DNA of 16,912 nucleotides, from NCBI GenBank assembly GCA_945865355.1, contig CAMBDN010000026.1, positions 1 through 16,912 of the forward strand, in the 5' to 3' direction. This DNA is from Legionella genomosp. 1 (GTDB taxonomy: Bacteria > Pseudomonadota > Gammaproteobacteria > Legionellales > Legionellaceae). The translations under genes and the position numbers were made by a program. The notes beneath the pieces were generated by a model. The model was not told the origin of the DNA. It worked only from the letters and a program-made list of their open reading frames with translations, and did not search any database. The number at the start of each line of letters is the position of its first letter. Within the stretch, counting starts at the first letter, position 1. Positions 8,203 through 15,935 of this stretch are shown in pieces.

Positions 8203-9079
8203 TCGCCCTACCTCTCACAGTAATGCCATAGAAATCAACATGTTGTTGTACCACACTCAGACCGGCATCATTAAACCAATCTAGAATCTCTTCAAGTGTG
8301 TGACGCGAGCAGAGCTGTGGATGATACCAATCATAATTAATCGCTACATTTTCCTCTTGCGAAAGGTCAGGGTTCCAAAAGCATTTCAAGAAGAAATGAT
8401 ACAGCAAGCGTTGTACATCGTATTCTCCTGCAGGGATATCTAGGATCTTCACTTCAGGCACAGTTATAGTGGCCTTTAATTCAGCCAGGGCTTTTCCAAG
8501 GTTAGTAATTTCGCCAACCGCTGCCATAGCTTCTTCATAAGGTAAGGGCGATAGACGATCGCGAATCATATCATCAGCAAATTCCCGCATTGGTGCTTTT
8601 TGTTTGTAGACGTAAATGGCAATTTCACCGTTTATATCTAACTGACCACACAAATTTAAAAATGCGCGTTTAGGATCACTAGTGTGATGAAGAACCTCCT
8701 GACAATAGATAAAGTCAAATTTGCCAAGATCACTTAGATCACTCAACAAATCCTTTGATTGTGTGCGGACGTTAGGATATGCACTTAAATTGTCACGAGC
8801 AACAGCTGCTGCAGTCAAATCAATTCCAACTATTTCTAAATTTTGTGCGGCATGAGACGCCAATAATGCGGTCACTCGTCCATTTCCACAACCAGCATCT
8901 AAAACACGCTGTTTTGTTGAAAGATAAGCACTTAATGCCTGAGCATTCAAAAATCCATTTCGAGTAAGAATCCAATTAAAAATATCAGAACCATTCCTCA
9001 ACGTTTCTTGAAATGCCAACTGCTTATTATTATTCCATTTATCAAAAAAACTGACATAAGTTTGTTCTTCTTTTTCCAT
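8189..9079 (-). CDS. Class I SAM-dependent methyltransferase (296 aa)
   Basis: A Rossmann-fold methyltransferase. Motif I VLDAGCGNGR at 59-68 binds SAM, the acidic GIDLT at 85-89 contacts the ribose, and FDFIYCQEVLHHT at 121-133 is motif IV/post-motif of the methyltransferase 11/23 type. The N-terminal FFDKWNNNKQLAFQETLRNG and a C-terminal half rich in acidic and aromatic residues (for example YDWYHPQLCSRHTLEEIL near 250-266) extend the core and probably bind the substrate. Length fits stand-alone sugar or small-molecule methyltransferases. In this setting O- or N-methylation of a glycan residue is the likely role (inference). A GGGG run about 6 bases before the ATG could serve for ribosome binding. 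The gene is preceded by a 78-base gap after the annotated secreted-protein stop, or 55 bases if the alternative frame is used. Confidence 0.92.
   Translation of the reverse strand: MEKEEQTYVSFFDKWNNNKQLAFQETLRNGSDIFNWILTRNGFLNAQALSAYLSTKQRVLDAGCGNGRVTALLASHAAQNLEIVGIDLTAAAVARDNLSAYPNVRTQSKDLLSDLSDLGKFDFIYCQEVLHHTSDPKRAFLNLCGQLDINGEIAIYVYKQKAPMREFADDMIRDRLSPLPYEEAMAAVGEITNLGKALAELKATITVPEVKILDIPAGEYDVQRLLYHFFLKCFWNPDLSQEENVAINYDWYHPQLCSRHTLEEILDWFNDAGLSVVQQHVDFYGITVRGRAIANN
8211..8216 (-). promoter_or_regulatory. Ribosome binding site supporting a TTG start
   Basis: GAGAGG on the minus strand, 8 bases before the TTG at 8202. It decides the start of transferase paralogue B and lies inside the last codons of the methyltransferase gene. 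Confidence 0.55.
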
Positions 9080-9157
9080 TGTGACCCCAGCTTAAAAAAT
9101 TTAATTTGAATTAAGGCATTGCTCCATAAGTATCTCAGCGAACCCAAGCTTGAACAG

Positions 9158-9673
9158 TTAAATTGACCCCATAGCTACTATGTATTGGATACCCCCCCCC
9201 GGTGAGGTATGATAACGAAATTGAAATTTCCCATTTTTTACTGGTACCCAGGTTGCCATATTTGAACGTTGCCCATTTCCAACCGTTGCTTCTACAGCTT
9301 GACCAATATATTGAACGCACTCGGGCGTTTGTGGCGTTGGACATAATTCATCATTTTCTATAGACCGGAATGAAATATTTAGATCGGCTGTTTCCAAACT
9401 CGTTCCATGAGTAATGATTAAAATTCCCGATAAAAACACAGAGATCGCAGATTTTGGTACAAGCTCTGATAGATCAACAGTACACCAGGTATCCATGGTA
9501 CAGCCATCTGGTTTAGTGACCCCAGTAAATGTATTTATGAATATATCCCCTCGTGTTATTGAATTATCTTTACGTATATATATTTCAGTTGCCTTTTCCC
9601 AAACTGAGGAATCATATGCATGCATAAGTGTGGCAAAGCACATTGATAATGAAAAAAATAGGACACGACTCAT
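9158..9673 (-). CDS. Small secreted protein of unknown function, G9 tract near 3' end
   Basis: I do not recognise this family with confidence. The 171-residue product starts with a good Sec signal peptide (MSRVLFFSLSMCFATLMHA, cut expected after MHA at about 19), so it should act in the periplasm or outside. The mature part looks mostly beta-strand and has four cysteines in two close pairs (DGCTMDTWC and LCPTPQTPEC) that may form disulfides. The ATG directly follows the stop of the upstream transferase (TGAATG), implying coupled translation. Near the end, SPGG is encoded by nine G. As given, the frame ends IQYIVAMGSI; with one more G it ends YPIHSSYGVNLTVQAWVR, stopping at 9135. The latter looks like a natural last beta strand, so the present version may be an off or altered phase, a mutation or a sequencing error. 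Confidence 0.72.
   Translation of the reverse strand: MSRVLFFSLSMCFATLMHAYDSSVWEKATEIYIRKDNSITRGDIFINTFTGVTKPDGCTMDTWCTVDLSELVPKSAISVFLSGILIITHGTSLETADLNISFRSIENDELCPTPQTPECVQYIGQAVEATVGNGQRSNMATWVPVKNGKFQFRYHTSPGGGIQYIVAMGSI
9192..9200 (-). repeat. G9 homopolymer tract
   Basis: Nine C on the plus strand at 9192-9200, read as CCG GGG GGG GGT in the secreted-protein gene. It is the longest G/C run I found in the window and sits where a one-base change swaps the C-terminus. Confidence 0.9.
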
Positions 9674-11335
9674 TCAATTCACCGGGAAATGACGTCGGAA
9701 CTGCTCTATCTGGATATTGACAGTCTCTGATTTATTATGAAATTTCTTCATCCACGCTCTACCACTCATTCCCAATTCTTCTAACTCACTCCTCCTGTTG
9801 TACCAATAAGATAATTGATGTGTAATTTCAGCTTCCGTTTGACAATTTATGACAGGAGGAAGTTCAGCATATCGAGATGAAATCTGTTGCACATTAACAT
9901 ATGCCATCACAGGCGTTCCCGCTGCTAGGGCCTTGAAGGTTACTCCACCGAAGCCACCTAATTTAAATTGATCAACTACGATATTAGCCATTTTACACAT
10001 TCGAGTATAAGCAATCACTCCTAAGGGCTTCATCCAACGCACATGTTCTGAAACGCCATACTGATCAATGAGTTTTTTTGACTCATCGATGTTTGCACCC
10101 CACTCGCAACATACTAATCCCAAGCGAAGTCCCTTCTGCCTTAACGATGCAAATGCTCTTAAAAAAATATCATTTGCTTTATCTGCATACCCCGTTCCTT
10201 CCACCCAATCTTGCCGAGTAGGATGAAATAAAATCATGTTCGCCTGAAGTTCTTGCAATAAACCATTTTGCTCTTGCTTCCAATTTTCATTAATAGAAAG
10301 CGGTTGGTCTTCATCATAAGGATGATTGATGACACTATATTTTCCTGGTATTAAAAAATCAGCACTTGGAACACAATCAAAATTAGTCACAAAAGCATGT
10401 TTTGCCTTGCGATAGGTAAGCGCACATAATCGTGCCTGCGGATCTTGCGCATAAGGAATATCTCTGATGGTACCATGCTCAAAGACAAAATATGGTTTAC
10501 CAAACATCATCGGGTAAACACCTTCTGTAGCATATCCGATAACAATATCGTAATAATTCAACAGGTTACGCATGCCTGGTCTAGAAAAAAAGTAATTAAT
10601 AAAGTCTTTTTCAGATAATTGATCTTTTCTTTCAGGAAATTCCTTTTTAAACTCCGCTACTAAATAATCATCTTGCTCCCATTTACCATATATTATCTTT
10701 TTTTCCTCAACGCTTTCTATTACACTCGTTTGATCTGGTTCAGATTGTGCTAGTTTTCTTATGCGCATTAACCTAGATACCATAATGGTATTGAAACGTG
10801 AGTCTACTTTAGTTAATCCTCTGAGAATCGTTCGCCAAGCAATAACGAGCAGTGCTAAAAAAATCTTCTTAGTCAGCGTCATTATCAAATTTATCTGTGC
10901 TTGACTCATTTCTTTTTTAACATGTTGAACATATATACATTTATTCTTATTAGCCATAGTTATAAATAAGGATTCAGCTTTTTCTCTTTTGTTATCACAA
11001 AGCGCCATAAGATAACTGATACAAGTACTCAAATCACCCTGGGCAAACCATCGTGGTCGAATAAAGTCATTTAAATTATAACTAGACCATTCAGGATGCC
11101 ACATATCCGTAACTTCATTTGTAAAATCAGCATCCTCCCATTCAGGACAAGCCATCGCATAGTAGTCATTATATGCTATTACATGATTTACAAGACCAAC
11201 TTTATTTAGCAGCTTTGCATTGTTATAAGCATTATTTGCTACATTACTTATATGCAGAATTCTGGGCGGTCTCTTGTATTTATTGACGAAGTCATTAATC
11301 CAATCCTGATTTTCTTTCTGAAGCTTAATACTCAC
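9674..11335 (-). CDS. Large glycosyltransferase-like protein (553 aa)
   Basis: A GT-B-like protein related distantly to the DQ-type set. Numbering from the GTG start: RPPRILHISNVANNAYNNAKLLN at about 22-44 is the first-domain strand and helix, CPEWEDADF at 63-71, a hydrophobic segment at about 148-172 that could lie on the membrane, GYATEGVYPMMFGKPYFVFEHGT at about 267-289, ILFHPTRQDW at about 368-377, and VVDQFKLGGFGGVTFKALAAGTPV at 453-476, which corresponds to the DQ motif of paralogues A, B, D and E. The GTG at 11335 is preferred because AAGGAGG precedes it, although only 4 bases away. The ATG at 11389, 18 codons earlier, has no ribosome site. The stop is followed at once by the ATG of the secreted-protein gene. 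Sugar specificity unknown. Confidence 0.8.
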   Translation of the reverse strand: MSIKLQKENQDWINDFVNKYKRPPRILHISNVANNAYNNAKLLNKVGLVNHVIAYNDYYAMACPEWEDADFTNEVTDMWHPEWSSYNLNDFIRPRWFAQGDLSTCISYLMALCDNKREKAESLFITMANKNKCIYVQHVKKEMSQAQINLIMTLTKKIFLALLVIAWRTILRGLTKVDSRFNTIMVSRLMRIRKLAQSEPDQTSVIESVEEKKIIYGKWEQDDYLVAEFKKEFPERKDQLSEKDFINYFFSRPGMRNLLNYYDIVIGYATEGVYPMMFGKPYFVFEHGTIRDIPYAQDPQARLCALTYRKAKHAFVTNFDCVPSADFLIPGKYSVINHPYDEDQPLSINENWKQEQNGLLQELQANMILFHPTRQDWVEGTGYADKANDIFLRAFASLRQKGLRLGLVCCEWGANIDESKKLIDQYGVSEHVRWMKPLGVIAYTRMCKMANIVVDQFKLGGFGGVTFKALAAGTPVMAYVNVQQISSRYAELPPVINCQTEAEITHQLSYWYNRRSELEELGMSGRAWMKKFHNKSETVNIQIEQFRRHFPVN

Positions 11336-11339
11336 TTCC

Positions 11340-11346
11340 CCTCCTT
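11340..11346 (-). promoter_or_regulatory. Ribosome binding site supporting a GTG start
   Basis: AAGGAGG on the minus strand, 4 bases before the GTG at 11335. It is the strongest Shine-Dalgarno match seen here, but the spacing is short, so the ATG at 11389 is not fully excluded. Confidence 0.5.
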
Positions 11347-11394
11347 GCAATGTAAAATAATACTTCGAAATAAAGTTTATCCACCTCATTAGAA

Positions 11395-13242
11395 CTAAAA
11401 AAACTCATGAACTTCACACCATGTTTCAAAACTCAATAAAGACCAGATCATGGGAAGATGATTCGCTTCAGCAGCAAAATGTTCTTTCAATATCCTTTCC
11501 ACAAACGCAGGTATAAATACCCCCCTCTGGGCGATAATTCGCGGCGATAGTTTTTCTGCTATAAACGGTTTAAGAAAGGTTCTATACCAAGATGCATCAG
11601 GGGGACCAAAACCCATTTTTGGTTTTTTATAAATAGGTTCGGGGACCCATGGGCGAACAGATTCACGAAAGACAATTTTACCCACTTCGCCATCAAACAA
11701 ATGCGTCCAAGGTAATCTATTTACAAAATCGACCAACTCATTATCCAGCAAAGGTACACGTGCTTCCAGGGAATTTGCCATAGACAGTTTGTCTTCCATG
11801 ACAAGAAGGCCATGCAGATAAGTTTTAGCATCAGTATAAAGCACCTTATCCCATATCCTGTCTGAGGGGCATGCATTCAATATGTCATTAAGCGCGGCAT
11901 CTGATGAATATTCTCCAGCCATGGCTAAAAACTCAGGAGTAAATACATTTTTACGATGAACATCAGGCACTAAATAATTAACCAATTGATGAAATTTATT
12001 TAAGGCTGATTTATGCTCAACTTTTTGATGACCAGTTATACGATGTTGTATGCCTTTCCAACTAAAAAAAGAAGCAAGTGGTTTCACTTGAGTTGCCTGA
12101 TAACGGTATATATAACCACCATGTATCTCGTCCCCACCAGTTCCAGAAAGAACAACCTTACTGTCCTTGGCTACACGTGATGCAATAAGATAATTCACAT
12201 AAGCCATACCCATACGCAGATCTTCTAATGCATCAACGGTGGGAAACAATGCAGTCTCCAAAGAGTTTGGTGACAGTTCCAATTCTATATGTTCATTAGC
12301 AAGATGTGCTGCAGCCATACGCGAAAAATCACGTTCATCGACAATTTTATCATCACCGACCTGAGCCAGATCAAAAAGACAGGCATAAGAACGAATACTG
12401 GGATTTGTTTTATAAGCCACTGTCGCTAAGGCAGTTGAATCTATCCCTCCAGATAAATAACTCATTACGGGAACATCTGCAGCAATCTGCCTAGGTATTA
12501 CTTTTTCAAGAATATCACGATGAGCCTTGGCTGCTTCGTTCAATGATAAAGTACTATCTCGATCAAAAGTAAAATCCCAGTATCTGTGCCTATCGGTTTT
12601 ATTTTTTTTAATTTTTTCCCAAGTGCCAGCTGGAAATTGTTCCACACCTGAAAACATAGTTTCCGATCCCCATAAATTCTGGTGGGAAAAATACTCTAAT
12701 ACACTAGTCAAATTTGGAGTTTTCTTGATTAAACCGGCAGCATGAATTGCTCTGATCTCTGATCCAAACACTACTTCACCAGAAGAAAGTTTAGCCAAAT
12801 AAAGAGGTTTTATCCCGTATCTATCTCGTGCTAAAAATAATTCATTGCGGCGACTATCCCAGACAGCAAAGGCGAACATTCCATTCAACTTAGAAGGCAG
12901 ATTCACTCCCCACTCCTCCCAACCATGCACCAAAACCTCTGTATCTGAATGGTTAGATTTAAAATGATGCCCTGCACCTATAAGCTCACGGCGTAATTCT
13001 CGATGATTATAAATTTCACCATTAAACACGACTAGAACCCTGCCATCTTCATTAGTCATTGGCTGATGTCCACCATGAATATCCACTATCGCCAGACGAC
13101 GAAATCCAAGTGCACAATATTTATCATTCCAAAATCCCTCCCCATCAGGGCCGCGATGAATGATTGAGTCAGTCATTTTCTGTACAAGATCTGGGGCTCT
13201 GTCATTAGCTCCGAAATGCAATATTCCAGCAAAACCACACAT
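11395..13242 (-). CDS. asnB: Asparagine synthase-like glutamine amidotransferase, second copy (615 aa)
   Basis: A second class II asparagine synthase homologue. The start at 13242 (MCGFAGIL) is required because Cys2 must become the N-terminal nucleophile; an upstream ATG in the same frame (13320) would bury it behind 26 residues and run into the neighbour. GFRRLAIVD at about 46-54, NGEIYN at 74-79 and D100 complete the glutaminase site. SYLSGGIDSTA at 261-271 is the PP-loop, with LSGTGGDEIHGGY at 365-377 and a later MEDKLSMANSLEARVPLLD block. All catalytic elements are kept. It differs clearly from the other copy (1791-3623), for example GTGGDEIHGGY against GQGGDETLLGY, so the two are not a recent duplication and may amidate different residues. 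Sugar amidation is inferred from context. A GAGG lies about 11 bases before the ATG. Confidence 0.93.
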   Translation of the reverse strand: MCGFAGILHFGANDRAPDLVQKMTDSIIHRGPDGEGFWNDKYCALGFRRLAIVDIHGGHQPMTNEDGRVLVVFNGEIYNHRELRRELIGAGHHFKSNHSDTEVLVHGWEEWGVNLPSKLNGMFAFAVWDSRRNELFLARDRYGIKPLYLAKLSSGEVVFGSEIRAIHAAGLIKKTPNLTSVLEYFSHQNLWGSETMFSGVEQFPAGTWEKIKKNKTDRHRYWDFTFDRDSTLSLNEAAKAHRDILEKVIPRQIAADVPVMSYLSGGIDSTALATVAYKTNPSIRSYACLFDLAQVGDDKIVDERDFSRMAAAHLANEHIELELSPNSLETALFPTVDALEDLRMGMAYVNYLIASRVAKDSKVVLSGTGGDEIHGGYIYRYQATQVKPLASFFSWKGIQHRITGHQKVEHKSALNKFHQLVNYLVPDVHRKNVFTPEFLAMAGEYSSDAALNDILNACPSDRIWDKVLYTDAKTYLHGLLVMEDKLSMANSLEARVPLLDNELVDFVNRLPWTHLFDGEVGKIVFRESVRPWVPEPIYKKPKMGFGPPDASWYRTFLKPFIAEKLSPRIIAQRGVFIPAFVERILKEHFAAEANHLPMIWSLLSFETWCEVHEFF

Positions 13243-13264
13243 AAATTTTATAACCTCTAAGTAA

Positions 13265-14365
13265 TTAAAGAACGTATTGAGATAAATCCCAAGATAAAGA
13301 GGGGTTCTGATACACATCAATCAGGGCTTTTACCACCATAGCAGGATGGTGCCATCGCTCCACAAATTGCCTACTTGCTCTACCCCATTGAGGCCATTCC
13401 TCACGTTTTTCAAGCACTTTCGCTATATCCTCGATAAGGTGGTCAGGACGGATATTCTGAATCGGCAACTCAGCCAACATTCGCTCTGGAACAAAGTGCA
13501 CATCTGATGCACGAAGATAACAAAGGACAGGTTTACCCATTGCCATTAATTCGACGCTAACTCCGCCATACCAACCAGTTAAAACCTGATCAATTGCAAT
13601 ATCAGCAGAACGGTATATTGCTAGTGCTTCCTCGTGGGTTTTGCCTTGAACAAGAATTAACTCAAATTCATAACGCTCTTTCAATTGGTTCAACGCGTCT
13701 AGGATTAATGGAGTTCCTTTGATAGCACTATCACTTGGCGCATGAACAATTTTGGGTATACGTTTTATGTCGGGATATATGGGCTCTATATTATCTATAT
13801 CAACATTTGCATAAGGTAGGAAATGACCTGTAGGAACAAAATGACCTAGTTCCGGATTTAAAAAAAACACCTTATCGCATAGAGGAAGTATTGTTTTAAT
13901 AAAATCACGTCTTTGTTTATCATATGCTCCTATGCATGAAACAAATGCTCCACAACCATCCTTATGGCAGGGGGTAAAGCTATTGTTCTTATTTGACTCC
14001 CCAGCAAGCCGTACATCACAACCTTGCAGAGTAAAAAATATTTTTTTCCCTAACAATTTAGCCAATCGTAAGTCAAAAAATGGGTATCCAGTTTTTGGCG
14101 CCCAATCATCCCAATACAATAATGATCGACCAAAATAATAATGCAAAATGTCATATTTAAACGGTGCTGTTAGCCCAAAAAAAAGCCGTCTTGCAACATC
14201 TCTCGTTGTCTTTTTCCCCAATTGACCTAGTATTTTGTCAGCAGGGTAATTAAAGTGTGTTGAATAATTAACCACGAGCGAGCTTTTAACGCCTTGCTTA
14301 CGCTCGTATCGTGATACAACCCAGGGCTGATTGCCAATATTAGTAGGAGAATGCAAAACACGCAT
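13265..14365 (-). CDS. DQ-type glycosyltransferase paralogue D (366 aa)
   Basis: A GT-B-like transferase closest to paralogue A. Both begin MR(I/V)LHxPT and share YDILHYYFGRSLL at 71-83, LQGCDVR at 113-119, HAPSDSAIKGT at 208-218, FELILVQ at 234-240 and IDQVLTGWYGGVSVELMAMGKP at 258-279. Between these, C133-x4-C138-x5-C144 is a cysteine group placed like that of B and E but spaced differently. The ATG at 14365 is chosen because AAGGAT lies about 9 bases before it and because it matches the paralogue's N-terminus; the open frame's first ATG (14428) would overlap the upstream gene by 56 bases. It is 7 bases after the previous stop and 22 before the amidotransferase gene. Donor and acceptor unknown. 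Confidence 0.83.
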   Translation of the reverse strand: MRVLHSPTNIGNQPWVVSRYERKQGVKSSLVVNYSTHFNYPADKILGQLGKKTTRDVARRLFFGLTAPFKYDILHYYFGRSLLYWDDWAPKTGYPFFDLRLAKLLGKKIFFTLQGCDVRLAGESNKNNSFTPCHKDGCGAFVSCIGAYDKQRRDFIKTILPLCDKVFFLNPELGHFVPTGHFLPYANVDIDNIEPIYPDIKRIPKIVHAPSDSAIKGTPLILDALNQLKERYEFELILVQGKTHEEALAIYRSADIAIDQVLTGWYGGVSVELMAMGKPVLCYLRASDVHFVPERMLAELPIQNIRPDHLIEDIAKVLEKREEWPQWGRASRQFVERWHHPAMVVKALIDVYQNPSLSWDLSQYVL

Positions 14366-14372
14366 TGAAAAA

Positions 14373-15905
14373 TTATCCTTTTTCACGTAGTTTATTATAT
14401 AAATGCACCAATTTATCCCATTCCTCATTAGCCTTTAGATCAACGAGTGCTGGCGCAACATTCTGTTTACACTTTTTATAAAAGGCAGGGTCAGAGAATT
14501 GCTCAAGTGCTTTTGCAATCGATCTAGGATCATAGGGGTCAAAAACTGCCCCAACTTCATAACGTTCAATAATCGCACGTGCCTCAGGAAAATTGGCGCA
14601 TACAAGTGGTAGACCTGCAGCTAGATATTCAAATATTTTGTTTGGAAGTGCGAAATAGAAATTTTTACTTAAATTAGGTAAAGTCCACACACCCAAATCA
14701 CTCCCATGAGCGGCATTAACAACATCGGCCGATTTAACTGGAGGCAAAAGATGAAGTCTTTTCGACACACCTACTTTTTTTGCCAGTGCTAAATATCCCT
14801 TACCAAACATATCTAATGAAGGCCCTCGTATAACCAGCACTGCATCCTTGGTATAAATAAGTGATTCAATAACTGGCTCAAGAAGCCTCGTGGGTCCTGT
14901 GCCACCTTGCCAAAGTACAATCAATTGTTCTTCGGCAATATTAAGTTCTTGCCGTAAAGAGGGGTATTCAGTATCAGAAGCTGATAGTGAAGGTATATTG
15001 CGAATTACATGGATCTTTCGTTGGTACTCAGGGTATTGAGCTTCTAATTCAACGGCAATAGAATTACAAACAGTTATTACTTCATCTGCTCGCGCCATAA
15101 CTAAAGCTTCTGCTGTTTGATAAAGCTTGCGCTGGGGGAGCGGGTGGACAGTCCACTGTTTTTTAATGTCATCCCACGAAACATTTTCAGAGTACCATTC
15201 ATGAAAATCACAAATACATCTCGCGCCGATCTTTCTTGATGCTGCAAGTCCTATCAGTGCGGTATTGAGATCATGACAATGAAAAGCTAAAGGTCTGTAT
15301 GCAAGCGCTGCTTCCAACATTAACTCACCCAAAAGCCACGGAGAGACATTTACAAAATTTGCTGCTTGCCAACCTAAAATATCAAACTTAATATTTTCCC
15401 CCCAGTTAATAGGGTGTTCTTTTAAGGGAGGATGACTTAAATCAGGGCAAATAATTACCACCCTATATTCTTTATCAGCAAGAGCTCTCGCTTCTCGTTC
15501 AACCCGTGGATCAATTCGTAAAGCTGAAACAACTAGCATCACAACTAGATCCTGCTCACATGTTTTATTCATAGTTAAAGTAGGTAATTGACATGCTGAA
15601 GAGAAATCTCCCAAGTCTCCCAATGGAGCAATATGCAGAGCCAATTTCGGATCAATTGGTTCTTCATGAATGAAAGATGTCTCGTCAGATGATGATTTCC
15701 ACACGGAAGCACAATCAAGAGCCAATACCGGCTCAATTTGTTCCTCACAAACTAAGTTAATAATCAAACAAGCATCGTCTATTTTAATTTCGACTTGCTC
15801 AGACCTAACCCATTTAATTGTCTTTGTAAATTTCCATTTACACTTGGCTAAAAAACAATATAAGTTTGGATAATGGATGCTCATTTTTTGCTTTATTTTT
15901 TTCAT
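14373..15905 (-). CDS. GT4-type glycosyltransferase with extra N-terminal region (510 aa)
   Basis: The catalytic part begins near 118 (LVVMLVVSALRIDPRVEREARAL) and is a normal GT4 module: FHCHDLNTALIGL at 208-220, CDFHEWYSENVSW at 232-244, VIRNIPSL at 300-307, LWQGGTGPTRLLEPV at 331-345 and YFALPNKIFEYLAAGLPLV at 417-435. The first glutamate of the E-x7-E signature is not present at its usual place (Phe418), as in some relatives with the LPNK(L/I)FEY form. Residues 1-117 are an extension outside the GT4 fold, with a basic start (KKIKQK) and a short internal repeat (residues 54-66 and 81-93). The basic region might help membrane binding (inference). GGTGGAT lies about 10 bases before the ATG, supporting the long form. 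It lies 30 bases downstream of paralogue E. Confidence 0.88.
   Translation of the reverse strand: MKKIKQKMSIHYPNLYCFLAKCKWKFTKTIKWVRSEQVEIKIDDACLIINLVCEEQIEPVLALDCASVWKSSSDETSFIHEEPIDPKLALHIAPLGDLGDFSSACQLPTLTMNKTCEQDLVVMLVVSALRIDPRVEREARALADKEYRVVIICPDLSHPPLKEHPINWGENIKFDILGWQAANFVNVSPWLLGELMLEAALAYRPLAFHCHDLNTALIGLAASRKIGARCICDFHEWYSENVSWDDIKKQWTVHPLPQRKLYQTAEALVMARADEVITVCNSIAVELEAQYPEYQRKIHVIRNIPSLSASDTEYPSLRQELNIAEEQLIVLWQGGTGPTRLLEPVIESLIYTKDAVLVIRGPSLDMFGKGYLALAKKVGVSKRLHLLPPVKSADVVNAAHGSDLGVWTLPNLSKNFYFALPNKIFEYLAAGLPLVCANFPEARAIIERYEVGAVFDPYDPRSIAKALEQFSDPAFYKKCKQNVAPALVDLKANEEWDKLVHLYNKLREKG
15627..15746 (-). repeat. Internal 39-base direct repeat in a glycosyltransferase gene
   Basis: Bases 15708-15746 and 15627-15665 encode EEQIEPVLALDCA and EEPIDPKLALHIA. 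By hand alignment about 30 of 39 bases match, with an 81-base (27-codon) offset. The similarity fades outside these 13 codons. Confidence 0.5.
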
Positions 15906-15935
15906 GTTAATTGCTATCCACCTTTATTTGTAACT

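Noticed and set aside
9091..9115. AT-rich inverted repeats (TTAATT-TG-AATTAA at 9101-9114; CTTAA/TTAAG around it) in the gap before the methyltransferase
   Set aside because: Short, without GC pairs and with no T-run in the right place, so neither a terminator nor an operator can be claimed; no clear promoter was found there either.
9135..9344. A separate 69-residue gene on the minus strand
   Set aside because: Its only sensible part is the end (YGVNLTVQAWVR), which continues the secreted protein after a one-base shift at the G9 tract; it is not an independent gene.
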